A stretch of 55,452 nucleotides of DNA from Pelagimonas sp. (GTDB lineage Bacteria; Pseudomonadota; Alphaproteobacteria; Rhodobacterales; Rhodobacteraceae). The notes under the pieces were generated by a model that saw nothing but the letters and a program-made list of their open reading frames with translations, was not told where the DNA came from and searched no databases. A program made the translations under genes and the position numbers. The stretch is taken from NCBI GenBank assembly GCA_025210265.1, contig JAOASD010000014.1, positions 1 to 55,452 on the forward strand, written 5' to 3'. Below, one piece after another: positions 34,129 through 42,611 of this stretch (position 1 is its first letter; each line of letters opens with the position of its first letter).

Positions 34129-34554
34129 ATGACCGCAGACAAGGCCGCCATTGCCAAGCAATTTATCGAACTCATCCCCCATTCCAAAGCGTTGGGGATG
34201 CAGATCACCCGGATCGAAGACGGGCTGGCCGAAATCCGTATGCCCTATGATCCGCGATTCGTCGGCGACCCAGAGACAGGGGTGATCCATGGCGGGGCGG
34301 TGTCGGCACTGATGGATACCTGCAGCGGGGCGGCGGTGATGAGCCACCCGAAATCCCCCGCAGCAACCGCCACGATTGATCTGCGGATCGACTATATGCG
34401 CGCGGCCACACCGGGGCAGGCGATCACCGCGCGGGCGGAATGCTATCACATCACGCGCTCGGTCGCCTTTGTGCGCGCCACGGCGTTTGACGAAAACACC
34501 GATCAACCCGTGGCCACCGGGGCGGGCACGTTTACGGTTGGGGGGGCATCATGA
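34129..34554 (+). CDS. PaaI-family thioesterase 1
   Basis: A 141-residue hotdog-fold thioesterase: GVIHGGAVSALMDTCSGAAV carries the HGG..(A/S)..D active-site pattern of the PaaI group, then TIDLRIDYMRAATPG. Expected to hydrolyse an acyl- or aryl-CoA; substrate unknown. ATG at 34129 follows AAAAGGAAGG; an in-frame upstream start would add 33 residues unlike the family. Overlaps the next thioesterase by 4 bp. Confidence 0.88.
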   Translation: MTADKAAIAKQFIELIPHSKALGMQITRIEDGLAEIRMPYDPRFVGDPETGVIHGGAVSALMDTCSGAAVMSHPKSPAATATIDLRIDYMRAATPGQAITARAECYHITRSVAFVRATAFDENTDQPVATGAGTFTVGGAS

Positions 34555-35060
34555 ACCAGGCGACGCCAGATCCCGCGCAGCAGATCAAGCAGCGCCGGGA
34601 TGATGCGCTGAACGCGCTGGTCGGTAGCGTGCCCTATATCGGGTATCTTGGGGTGTCGTTTGAACGCCGGGGCGATGAAGTGACGGCGGTTCTGGGCTTT
34701 GACGAAAAGCTGATCGGCAACCCGTTTCTGCCGGCGCTGCATGGCGGTGTGACAGCGGCCTTTCTTGAGATGGCGGCGATGATCACGCTCAGTTGGACCT
34801 GGCTGGGCAAAGACATCGAAGACGGTGCGCTGGACGTGGAAACCCTGGCGGCGGGCGGCTTGCCGCGCCTGCCGAAGACAATTGATTTTACTGTGGATTA
34901 CCTGCGCTCTGGCAAGCCGCGCGATGCCTATGCCCGCGCCCGCGTGACCCGGTTGGGGCGGCGCTATGCCAGCGTCCAGACCGAAGCCTGGCAGGACAAT
35001 CGCGACCGACCTTACGCGCAGGCCAATGCGCATTTCCTGATGCCGCGCAGACCGGGCTGA
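34551..35060 (+). CDS. PaaI-family thioesterase 2
   Basis: A 169-residue hotdog protein, diverged from its neighbour: LPALHGGVTAAFLEMAAMIT holds the HGG motif with Glu in place of the neighbour's Asp, then TIDFTVDYLRSGKPRDAY. Two adjacent, dissimilar hotdog genes with ATGA overlap suggest a heteromer or two substrate ranges; inference. N-terminal 25 residues are helical. Confidence 0.86.
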   Translation: MNQATPDPAQQIKQRRDDALNALVGSVPYIGYLGVSFERRGDEVTAVLGFDEKLIGNPFLPALHGGVTAAFLEMAAMITLSWTWLGKDIEDGALDVETLAAGGLPRLPKTIDFTVDYLRSGKPRDAYARARVTRLGRRYASVQTEAWQDNRDRPYAQANAHFLMPRRPG

Positions 35061-35066
35061 ACACGC

Positions 35067-36395
35067 ATGACGACCCAGGCCGAACGCGACCCGATCACCC
35101 ATCGGCGGATCCTGAAGATCGCGCTGCCGATCCTGCTGGCCTATATCACAGTGCCGCTGATCGGCGTGGTGGATACCGGGGTGGTCGGCCAGATCCCCAG
35201 CCCGGAACCCATCGCTGCCGTCGGGGTCGGGGCGATCATTCTGACCGGCATTTACTGGATTTTCGGGTTTCTGCGCATGGGCACCACCGGGCTTGCGGCG
35301 CAGGCGCTGGGGCAGGGGGATCATGACGAGGTCGCGGCGCTGTTCACCCGCGCCACGCTGATCGGGCTGGTGGCAGGTGCCTGCCTGATCCTGCTGCAGA
35401 CCCCGATCTTTGCCGGGGCGTTCCTTGTGTCCCCTGCCAGCCCCGAGGTCGAGGATCTGGCCCGCGCCTATCTGCAGATCCGCATCTGGTCTGCCCCTGC
35501 GGCGATTGCGCTTTATGGCATGACCGGCTGGCTGATCGCCCAAGAGCGCACCCGCGACGTGCTGATCCTGCAATTCTGGATGAACGGGCTGAATGTGGCG
35601 CTGGACCTGATCTTTGTGCTGCAATTTGGCTGGGGCGTGGATGGGGTCGCACTGGCGACCTTCCTGGCGGAATGGAGCGCATTGGCGCTGGGGCTGTATC
35701 TGTGCCGCGACGTGTTCCGCCGCCCGGCCTGGCGGGTGCTGGATCTGGTTCTGAACCGGGCCAAGCTGCGCCGCATGGCCATGGTCAATGGCGATATTCT
35801 GATCCGGTCTGTGCTGCTGCAGGCGATATTCGTGTCCTTCCTGTTGTTTGGCGGAAAGTTTGGCGACGCCACGCTGGCGGCCAATCAGGTGCTTTTGCAG
35901 TTTCTGTATGTGACGGGCTATGCGCTGGACGGGTTTGCCTATGCGGCAGAGGCGTTGGTCGGGCAGGCCTATGGCAGCGGGCGGCTGGCGCGCCTGCGCC
36001 GCGCGGTGCGGATGACAACCCTGTGGGCGACGGGCTTTGCCGTGGCGCTGTCGCTGGGCTTTGCGCTGATTGGTCCCTTTGCTATTGATCTGCTGGCCAA
36101 AGATCCCGAGGTGCAGGCCGCCGCGCGGCGCTACCTGCCCTGGATGATCGCCGCACCGGTCCTGCAGATCGGGCTGACCATGCTGGACGGGATCTTTATC
36201 GGTGCGACACGGACTGCCGATATGCGCAATATGATGGTGCTGTCTGCGCTGACCTATTTCGCCGCGCTTTATGCGCTGACACCTGTATTGGGCAATCACG
36301 GGCTGTGGCTGGCGCTATGCGTGTCCTTTGTGATGCGCGGCCTGACCCTGGCGCTGCGTTACCCGGCGCTAGAGCGCAGTGTTGCGGCGCCCTGA
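35067..36395 (+). CDS. MATE-family efflux transporter
   Basis: A 442-residue membrane protein with about 12 hydrophobic helices in two similar halves (first half from ILKIALPILLAYITVPLIGV; second from MAMVNGDILIRSVLLQAIFV). The pattern DTGVVGQ near residue 30 and the pseudo-twofold repeat mark the MATE/DinF type, which exports compounds in exchange for Na+ or H+. It starts 6 bp after the thioesterases, so the three may share a transcript. Substrate not predictable. Confidence 0.92.
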   Translation: MTTQAERDPITHRRILKIALPILLAYITVPLIGVVDTGVVGQIPSPEPIAAVGVGAIILTGIYWIFGFLRMGTTGLAAQALGQGDHDEVAALFTRATLIGLVAGACLILLQTPIFAGAFLVSPASPEVEDLARAYLQIRIWSAPAAIALYGMTGWLIAQERTRDVLILQFWMNGLNVALDLIFVLQFGWGVDGVALATFLAEWSALALGLYLCRDVFRRPAWRVLDLVLNRAKLRRMAMVNGDILIRSVLLQAIFVSFLLFGGKFGDATLAANQVLLQFLYVTGYALDGFAYAAEALVGQAYGSGRLARLRRAVRMTTLWATGFAVALSLGFALIGPFAIDLLAKDPEVQAAARRYLPWMIAAPVLQIGLTMLDGIFIGATRTADMRNMMVLSALTYFAALYALTPVLGNHGLWLALCVSFVMRGLTLALRYPALERSVAAP

Positions 36396-36480
36396 CGCTT
36401 TTCGCACTTTCCAATTGCCCTAGCTCTGACGTAGACAGGCCCAAGACCCCGATAGGGCCAAGACGGTAAAGGAAAGCGCC

Positions 36481-37728
36481 ATGGCTGACGATCTGTTCAA
36501 CTCTTTCATGAACGGCCCCGATGAAAAGGGCCGGTTCGGCATTCACGGCGGGCGCTTTGTGTCCGAAACCCTGATGCCGCTGATCCTCGAACTTGAGGCG
36601 CAGTATGAAAAAGCCAAAACGGATGACAGTTTCTGGGCCGAGATGGATTTCCTCTGGAAACACTATGTTGGCCGTCCCAGCCCGCTCTATTTTGCCGAAC
36701 GCCTGACCGAGCGTCTGGGCGGTGCAAAAATCTATATGAAGCGCGACGAGCTGAACCATACCGGCGCGCATAAGATCAACAATGTGCTGGGGCAGATCAT
36801 TCTGGCGCGGCGCATGGGCAAAACCCGGATCATCGCTGAAACCGGCGCAGGTCAGCACGGGGTGGCCACCGCTACGGTCTGTGCCAAGTTCGGCCTGAAA
36901 TGCGTGGTTTACATGGGCGCGCATGATGTTGAACGCCAAGCCCCCAACGTGTTCCGTATGCGCCTGCTGGGTGCCGAGGTCGTGCCCGTCACTTCGGGCC
37001 GTGGCACACTGAAGGATGCGATGAACGACGCGCTGCGCGACTGGGTGACCAATGTGCGCGACACGTTCTACTGCATCGGCACAGTGGCGGGCCCGCACCC
37101 GTACCCGGCCATGGTGCGCGATTTCCAGTCGATCATCGGCAAAGAGGCCAAGGCCCAGATGCAGGAGGCCGAAGGCCGTCTGCCCGACACGCTGATCGCC
37201 GCGATCGGCGGTGGCTCCAACGCCATGGGCCTGTTCTACCCCTTCCTCGATGATGCCAGTGTGCAGATCATCGGCGTCGAAGCAGGCGGCAAAGGTGTGG
37301 ATGACAAAATGCAACACTGCGCCTCGCTGACCGGCGGGCGTCCGGGGGTGCTGCATGGCAACCGGACCTATCTGCTGCAGGACGATGATGGCCAGATCCT
37401 CGAGGGCTTCTCGATCTCGGCCGGTCTGGACTATCCGGGCATCGGGCCGGAACATGCCTGGCTGAACGATATTGGCCGCGCTCAATATGTGGCGATCACC
37501 GACAAAGAGGCGCTGGCCGCCTTCCAGCTGTGCTGCGAAACCGAAGGCATCATCCCCGCGCTGGAACCCAGCCACGCGCTGGCCCATGTGGCCAAGATCG
37601 CACCCGAGCTGCCCAAGGATCACATCATCTGCATGAACATGTGTGGTCGCGGCGACAAAGACATCTTTACCGTCGCCCGCCATCTGGGGTTCGACATGAC
37701 CGGCCCCGAAGGGCGCAGCGTCGAATAA
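36481..37728 (+). CDS. trpB: Tryptophan synthase beta subunit
   Basis: Joins indole and serine with pyridoxal phosphate to make tryptophan. 415 residues with the PLP lysine in [17 protein letters not shown], the phosphate loop GGGSNAMG, and [16 protein letters not shown]. Length is typical of TrpB1. It is 4.9 kb from trpA on the same strand; the pair are usually adjacent in other phyla but are often split in this family. An intrinsic terminator follows after 20 bp. Confidence 0.97.
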   Translation: MADDLFNSFMNGPDEKGRFGIHGGRFVSETLMPLILELEAQYEKAKTDDSFWAEMDFLWKHYVGRPSPLYFAERLTERLGGAKIYMKRDELNHTGAHKINNVLGQIILARRMGKTRIIAETGAGQHGVATATVCAKFGLKCVVYMGAHDVERQAPNVFRMRLLGAEVVPVTSGRGTLKDAMNDALRDWVTNVRDTFYCIGTVAGPHPYPAMVRDFQSIIGKEAKAQMQEAEGRLPDTLIAAIGGGSNAMGLFYPFLDDASVQIIGVEAGGKGVDDKMQHCASLTGGRPGVLHGNRTYLLQDDDGQILEGFSISAGLDYPGIGPEHAWLNDIGRAQYVAITDKEALAAFQLCCETEGIIPALEPSHALAHVAKIAPELPKDHIICMNMCGRGDKDIFTVARHLGFDMTGPEGRSVE

Positions 37729-37748
37729 CCGGCGGAAAGCAAAAAGAA

Positions 37749-37776
37749 AGGCCCTGCCATTGGCGGGGCCTTGTTT
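37749..37776 (+). terminator. Intrinsic terminator after trpB
   Basis: Arms AGGCCCTGCC (37749-37758) and GGCGGGGCCT (37762-37771) pair fully with one G-T wobble around a 3-nt loop, followed by TGTTTGTTT. Ends the trpB transcript. Confidence 0.85.
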
Positions 37777-37987
37777 GTTTGAACGGAATGTTGGAATTTT
37801 ATGGGCGCGACGCGCTATGACCGCTGTGAGCCCAAAGTGCGGAATGCTGCGTGATTGGTGAATGACGGCTCACATTGGTGGTTTCGTATCCATCGGAGCA
37901 AGTTTTGGGGAAACCTCAGTGGGGGGTGCCGCATGAACTTGGAAAAAAGAGTTCTCGCTAGGACATGCTCTCACCGATTTGTGCCCG

Positions 37988-38914
37988 TCAGATGTCGATA
38001 GGTTGATATCCGGCAGCTTGGGCCTGTTTGGGGCTGACCTTGAAATGTCGTTTGAACTCACGGCTGAAATGCGCGGCGCTTTCGTAGCCAACTTGATGTG
38101 CGGCGTCGGCAACGCCTATTCCGCCCGCAATCAGCAGCCCTTTCGCACGGTTCAGGCGCGTGGCTTTGATATATTGCAATGGTGACAAACCAGTGATGCT
38201 CTTGAAAGCGCGAAAGAACACCGGCGCACTCATGCCTGCTGTTGCGGCGAGTGAAGCGATGTCGATGTTCTTTTGGTAGTGCTCGCGGATCTCTACGATG
38301 CTGCGTCCCACACGGTCGAAATGGGAATCCGGGTTTGCCAGTGCTTGCAGCGCTGCCCCATGCGGACCGTTCAACGCGTGAAAGACGATTTCACGAACAA
38401 TCCCCGCACCGAGCGCTTTGCTGGCCGTGTCTGAGCAAAGAGTTTTCAGCAGCCTGTCAATTGCCCCCTTAATGTCGTCATCAGCCTCAGCGGGCGACAG
38501 GCCTAGCGTGGTGGCTTTCTTCGAACAGGTTGTGCCTGGTCGGACCAACGGTGCCAACTCATGCAGATCTGTCGGATCAACATTCACGAACAGACCAAGC
38601 AGCGGATCTTCAGGCGATGCAAAGGTTGCGCAATCGAACGGTAACGGCAGGCTGACAACCAGATAGTGATCAGGATCATATTGAAAGACGTGCTCCCCGA
38701 GATAGCCGGTCTTTCGGCCCTGCAGAATCCACACAATCCCCGCATTGTAGATCAAGGGCGCGCGCGGCACGGGCTCGGTTGACCAAAAGAAACGGACCGA
38801 TGGAAGGTTGGTTTCCACGTAACCAGCACCGGGAGCAAACCCGTATCGGTCTTTTATCATCTTCAAGTCGGTCAAGGCCTGTGCTCCTTCGTTCGGTATG
38901 ATGCAAAAGATCAT
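37988..38914 (-). CDS. AraC-family transcriptional regulator
   Basis: A 308-residue regulator: N-terminal AraC-type sensor region (about 20-180, with VWILQGRKTGYLGEHVF) and a C-terminal double helix-turn-helix (SLAATAGMSAPVFFRAFKSI, then LLIAGGIGVADAAHQVGYES and AAHFSREFKRHFKVSPK). Divergent from the short-chain dehydrogenase with a 149-bp gap, so it is the probable regulator of that gene. An internal Met19 (MIKDRYGF) is another possible start. The pair looks inserted between trpB and the pth region. Confidence 0.92.
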   Translation of the reverse strand: MIFCIIPNEGAQALTDLKMIKDRYGFAPGAGYVETNLPSVRFFWSTEPVPRAPLIYNAGIVWILQGRKTGYLGEHVFQYDPDHYLVVSLPLPFDCATFASPEDPLLGLFVNVDPTDLHELAPLVRPGTTCSKKATTLGLSPAEADDDIKGAIDRLLKTLCSDTASKALGAGIVREIVFHALNGPHGAALQALANPDSHFDRVGRSIVEIREHYQKNIDIASLAATAGMSAPVFFRAFKSITGLSPLQYIKATRLNRAKGLLIAGGIGVADAAHQVGYESAAHFSREFKRHFKVSPKQAQAAGYQPIDI

Positions 38915-39063
38915 GAAACGGTGCTCAATTCCAACCAGAAGAGAGGCCTTTGATAGGAATGAGCAAGTTTTAGAGAGCTACCATCATTCAGGAAATCCCC
39001 GACATATTCTATCTTAATCAGGAATGAAAATCGGCTCATTGCCCATCATATCTGGAGAAAGTC

Positions 39064-39795
39064 ATGTCAGTTCAGGACAAAGGTTTGGTTGTTGTTACCG
39101 GTGCAAGCTCGGGGATCGGTGCGGCCATCGCGCAGCGGTTTTCCGAAGCGGGGCATCCCCTGCTTCTGGTCGCACGGCGCGTTGAAAAAATCGAGGCGCT
39201 TGGCCTGCCACAAACCATGTGCCGCAAGGTCGATGTGACGGATGCGGCGGCATTGCGTGCGGCCATCACCGAAGCTGAGGCGGAATATGGTGCCGTTGAT
39301 TGTCTCGTAAACAATGCTGGGCTGATGCTGCTGGGACAGATCGACACTCAAGACCCGATCGAGTGGCAAAAGATGTATGATGTCAATGTCATGGCTCTGC
39401 TCAACGGAATGCAGGCGGTTCTTGGTGATATGAAAGCCCGCAACCACGGGACGATCATCAACATTTCCTCCATTGCCGGTAAGAAATCCTTCCCCAACCA
39501 CGCGGCTTATGTGGGCACTAAATTCGCTGTTTCCGCGATCAGTGAAAACGTGCGTGAAGAGGTGGCCGATACCGGCGTGCGCGTCATGGCGATCTGCCCC
39601 GGAGCAGTTGAAACCGAGCTTCTGGGCCATACGACCAGCCAGGACATCATCGATGGTTATGAGGATTGGAAAGAGGCCATGGGCGGTGCCCTGCAAGCAG
39701 ATGACATCGCCCGCACGGCCGCTTTCATGTACGCCCAGCCGCAAGGTGTAAATATCCGTGACGTAATCATAACCGCAACACGGCAACAGCCTTAA
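39064..39795 (+). CDS. Short-chain dehydrogenase/reductase
   Basis: A 243-residue classical SDR: TGASSGIG cofactor motif (12-19), NNAG (about 84-87), catalytic Ser in INISSIAGKKS and the YVGTK (Tyr-x-x-x-Lys) pair. ICPGAVETEL gives the PG motif. The sequence RRVEKIE after strand 2 suggests NADP use. Resembles the YdfG-like/serine-dehydrogenase-type SDRs; substrate unknown. Divergent from the AraC regulator. Confidence 0.92.
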   Translation: MSVQDKGLVVVTGASSGIGAAIAQRFSEAGHPLLLVARRVEKIEALGLPQTMCRKVDVTDAAALRAAITEAEAEYGAVDCLVNNAGLMLLGQIDTQDPIEWQKMYDVNVMALLNGMQAVLGDMKARNHGTIINISSIAGKKSFPNHAAYVGTKFAVSAISENVREEVADTGVRVMAICPGAVETELLGHTTSQDIIDGYEDWKEAMGGALQADDIARTAAFMYAQPQGVNIRDVIITATRQQP

Positions 39796-39960
39796 AGCGC
39801 GGGCGCAGGTTTACGGAAATCCGCCTATGCGGACCGACATGACCACTTCGGTCAGTACATGTCTTTCAGGTGGTTCCGCGGCTGCGGAACCACAACAAGT
39901 CCTCACGCTCTCAAGGCAGCCTGTGATTGAAACCCTGCCGCGCGTCAATGCGCGGGGTTA
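39796..39960. other. Chain of stem-loops after the SDR gene
   Basis: No gene. Three consecutive strong hairpins: GACATG/CATGTC enclosing TGACC/GGTCA near 39836-39863; a perfect 10-bp stem GTGGTTCCGC (39870-39879) with its complement (39884-39893) around GGCT; and AACCC...CGCGC paired with GCGCG-GGGTT near 39930-39959. None has a U-run. The last one abuts the MITE-like element. Confidence 0.6.
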
Positions 39961-40266
39961 GGCTCAGGACTCATTGAGTTGCGGCACTCAGCATGGAAAA
40001 ATGCGCGGTATCAGTGGTTTGGATTTCGCAGAAAAGGCTGGTTGCCATTGCAAGAGGTCCACGCCAATGAGAGCGTGCATTTCTCCATGCCCGTCACCCC
40101 GGAGGGGTGCCAACAAAATGGCATGCCTTTGGCATGACGGGTTCGCCAGATTTTGCCCCAGCCTGCGTTATATGCCCTTGAAATAGAAAACTATTCCTGT
40201 GGGCATATGCCTAGCCTAGAACAAAATCTGGCGAACTGAGCGTTGCAAATCAATGGGTCCTGAGCC
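39961..40266. mobile_element. TA-flanked MITE-like element, 306 bp
   Basis: Terminal inverted repeats of 31 nt (39961-39991 and 40236-40266) match at 26 of 31 positions and begin GGCTCAGGAC; the element is bounded by TA on both sides, as expected for IS630/Tc1-mariner insertion. No transposase is encoded. Inside: a three-way junction at 40090-40141 (outer CCCGTCA/TGACGGG, inner CACCCC/GGGGTG and TGCCAA/TTGGCA) and a long hairpin with perfect 15-bp outer arms (GTTCGCCAGATTTTG at 40141-40155, complement near 40222-40236) and inner arms ATATGCCC/GGGCATAT. A small non-autonomous transposon is the simplest reading. Confidence 0.7.
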
Positions 40267-40525
40267 TAGATTTCCATATTGAATATTCTGCGGCATTCAA
40301 TCGGAAGCGGGCGTTTGCATCGGGAATATGGATGGCCCTTTTGACCGCATTTTCGACGCCCAAAGTAAACAGCCCCAGAAGAAATCTGCGGGCAGGTGTT
40401 CGCCGTTGCGATGTTCTAGTCGCGCGAGCGCACAATGCTGTACTATTTCGTGTAATGGGCAGGCCGCCAATTGCGGGGTCTTTTTTTGTTGGCGTCCTGT
40501 GGGCGTTGCGATCAGGCGCGACCTG
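40267..40525. other. Non-coding gap between MITE and pth
   Basis: About 260 bp without a convincing gene; short frames have no protein-like character. CCGCCAATTGCGGGGTCTTT near 40468, followed by more T, is a weak plus-strand terminator-like spot. Nothing else stands out. Confidence 0.5.
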
Positions 40526-40548
40526 CAAATTTCGCTTAGCGAAATTTG
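40526..40548 (-). terminator. Hairpin with the pth stop codon in its loop
   Basis: Perfect 10-bp arms (CAAATTTCGC at 40526-40535 and GCGAAATTTG at 40539-40548) enclose exactly three bases, which are the pth TAA stop read on the minus strand. The stem encodes the last residues Lys-Phe-Arg. There is no U-run, so it may act by stabilising the mRNA end rather than by terminating. Confidence 0.75.
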
Positions 40549-41231
40549 TCCGCGAGCTTTTGCAGCGGGCTGCGATTGTCCTCGACTGGCTCTGGTTTGG
40601 CTGGTTTGGGGGCAGGGGCCTTGGTCTCTTTTTCTGCTTTCTTACCAGACCCGGAAGAGCGCGGCGGGTTCACCCGCAGCGCCACAGCATTCTGGAACTT
40701 GCCCGTATCGCCCTCGGCCAAGGCCGCCGCGCCGTCAGAGATCCCGCGCATCAGATCGTCCAGCCAATCCTGATCCATCTTGTGAAAATCATGCAGCACA
40801 TAGGCCGCGACCAGTTCCTTGCGACCGGGATGTCCGATCCCCAACCGCACGCGCTGATAGGCCTCGCTGATATGCTGATGGATCGAGCGCAGCCCGTTAT
40901 GCCCCGCATGACCGCCGCCCATTTTCACCCGGCATTTGCCCGGCGCCAGATCCAGCTCGTCATGGAACACGGTCACATCCTGCGAGGTCAGTTTGTAAAA
41001 CCGCATCATCTCGCCCACGGATTGGCCGGACAGGTTCATGAAGGTCTCGGGCTTGAGCAGCAGCACCTTTTCGCGCCCCAGCCGGCCTTCGCAGATCTGG
41101 CCCTGAAACTTGGTCTTCCACGGAGAAAACCCGTGATCCTCGGCAATGCGATCCAGCGCCATAAAGCCGATATTGTGCCGGTTCCCCGCATATTTCGAGC
41201 CGGGGTTCCCGAGGCCGACAAAGATCTGCAT
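40536..41231 (-). CDS. pth: Peptidyl-tRNA hydrolase
   Basis: Releases peptidyl-tRNAs dropped by ribosomes. In 231 residues the catalytic His is in GNRHNIGF, with KPETFMNLSG and HDELDLAPG, and GGGHAGHNGLRSI, all family hallmarks. About 45 extra C-terminal residues are rich in Lys/Ala/Pro (KAEKETKAPAPKPAKPEP), a disordered tail common in this family of bacteria. ATG at 41231 (MQIFVGLG) fits the fold; two codons upstream is another ATG. In many alphaproteobacteria pth is next to the L25 gene, which here is about 13 kb away. Confidence 0.95.
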   Translation of the reverse strand: MQIFVGLGNPGSKYAGNRHNIGFMALDRIAEDHGFSPWKTKFQGQICEGRLGREKVLLLKPETFMNLSGQSVGEMMRFYKLTSQDVTVFHDELDLAPGKCRVKMGGGHAGHNGLRSIHQHISEAYQRVRLGIGHPGRKELVAAYVLHDFHKMDQDWLDDLMRGISDGAAALAEGDTGKFQNAVALRVNPPRSSGSGKKAEKETKAPAPKPAKPEPVEDNRSPLQKLADKFR

Positions 41232-41333
41232 ATGCACCCTCCAGACGCGTTTCGCGCCCCTTATGGCGACAAGGGGCGCGATTCACAACGGTGCAGAAGG
41301 CCAATGCGCCCAGGCAGGCCGGGCGCATCGGTC

Positions 41334-41354
41334 AAAAAAGGCTTAGCCTTTTTT
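41334..41354 (-). terminator. Intrinsic terminator overlapping the ppk2 stop
   Basis: Perfect 9-bp arms, AAAAAAGGC (41334-41342) and GCCTTTTTT (41346-41354), with the TAA stop of ppk2 as the three-base loop. Read on the minus strand the coding end Lys-Lys-Gly forms one arm and the transcript ends in a U6 run, so this is a plausible terminator built into the end of the gene. Confidence 0.8.
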
Positions 41355-42443
41355 GCGTGCGTCAGGATGCAGCGCGGTGCCCAGAATATGATCAGAGCGG
41401 TGGATCACATGGTTCGCCCCGCCCACGATCAGCGGATCGGGACCACGGGCAATCTTGGGATCCTTGCCCGGATAATCCAGCGTCGACAGGAAATGGCGCA
41501 TACAATTCAGGCGGGCGCGCTTTTTGTCATTGGATTTAACCACGGTCCAGGGCGCATCGGCGGTGTCGGTGTAAAAGAACATCGCCTCTTTGGCTTCGGT
41601 ATAGTCATCCCAACGGCCCAGGCTGGCCTTGTCGATCGGGCTCAGCTTCCACTGCTTCAGCGGATCGGTCTCGCGGCTGTCAAAGCGGCGTTTCTGTTCG
41701 TCGCGCGTGACCGAGAACCAGTATTTGTACATCCGAATGCCGGATCGCACCATCATCCGCTCCAGCTCGGGCGTCTGGCGCATGAATTCCAGATATTCTC
41801 CCGGCTCGCAGAACCCCATCACCCGTTCGACTCCCGCGCGGTTGTACCACGACCGGTCATACAGCACGATTTCACCGGCGGTCGGCAGATGTTCGATATA
41901 GCGCTGGTAATACCATTGCCCGCGCTCCAGATCGGTGGGTTTGTTCAGGGCCACAACACGGGCGCTGCGCGGGTTCAGATGTTCAGTAAAGCGTTTGATC
42001 GTGCCGCCCTTGCCCGCCGCATCGCGGCCCTCAAACAGCAGCACAAATTTCTGCCCGGTCTCCTGCGCCCACAGCTGCACCTTCAGCAGTTCTGCCTGCA
42101 GTTCGGCCTTTTGCTTTTCATAGGCGCGGCGCGACAGTTTCTTGCTGTAGGGATATTCGCCGGTCTCAAAGGCGCGGCGGATTTCATCCGGGGTGGGGTG
42201 GCGCGTGGTGCTCTGCGCATCCTCGGCCTGAGCAGTTGCCTGTGCCGGAGCAGCAGGGGCGGCAGCGGTGGTCGGCACCGGTGTCCCTGCGGGTTTCGCG
42301 GCGGGGCTGGGCGCGGGTTTCGCAGGGGCCGCTGCGGCAGGTTTCGCAGTCTCTGCCACCGGTGCCTTACTATTGGCCGCGCGTGGCGATGTCGTCGTCT
42401 TGGCAGCGGAAGCTGGCGTTTTGGGGGCAGAAGCCGTGGTCAT
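41343..42443 (-). CDS. ppk2: Polyphosphate kinase 2
   Basis: Transfers phosphate between polyphosphate and nucleoside diphosphates (class I PPK2, mainly polyP-driven NDP phosphorylation). 366 residues: a low-complexity Ala/Pro/Thr N-terminus (about 1-78, probably disordered), then the PPK2 domain with Walker A FEGRDAAGKGGTIK (about 137-150), lid region PTDLERGQWYYQRY, and Walker B VLYDRSWYNRAGVERVMGFC. The start is set at MTTASAPKTP. It is upstream of pth on the same strand, but a terminator-like hairpin separates them. Confidence 0.94.
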   Translation of the reverse strand: MTTASAPKTPASAAKTTTSPRAANSKAPVAETAKPAAAAPAKPAPSPAAKPAGTPVPTTAAAPAAPAQATAQAEDAQSTTRHPTPDEIRRAFETGEYPYSKKLSRRAYEKQKAELQAELLKVQLWAQETGQKFVLLFEGRDAAGKGGTIKRFTEHLNPRSARVVALNKPTDLERGQWYYQRYIEHLPTAGEIVLYDRSWYNRAGVERVMGFCEPGEYLEFMRQTPELERMMVRSGIRMYKYWFSVTRDEQKRRFDSRETDPLKQWKLSPIDKASLGRWDDYTEAKEAMFFYTDTADAPWTVVKSNDKKRARLNCMRHFLSTLDYPGKDPKIARGPDPLIVGGANHVIHRSDHILGTALHPDARKKG

Positions 42444-42611
42444 GCAATATCCTTTCACGTTACACGCCTTCCTTAGTCGCCCGGTGCAGCCCCCGCCTTG
42501 ACCCGTGTCAAAAAACTTTCACATCCTTGCATTTTTCGTCAGCCATTGCTTTTCCTCCGCAGTTCCGGCAACAGATCCTAACACCGGATTTCTGCGCAAG
42601 AGGGAGCGCCC

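Noticed and set aside
34503-36299. 598-residue open frame opposite the thioesterase 2/MATE genes
   Set aside because: Spans two real genes on the other strand and has no domain-like sequence.
36196-37683. 495-residue open frame opposite trpB
   Set aside because: trpB is unambiguous; the antisense frame has shadow composition.
39961-40266. Integron attC site or riboswitch
   Set aside because: No GTTRRRY/RYYYAAC core pair in the right geometry, no integrase and no recognised riboswitch core; TA-flanked terminal repeats fit a MITE better.
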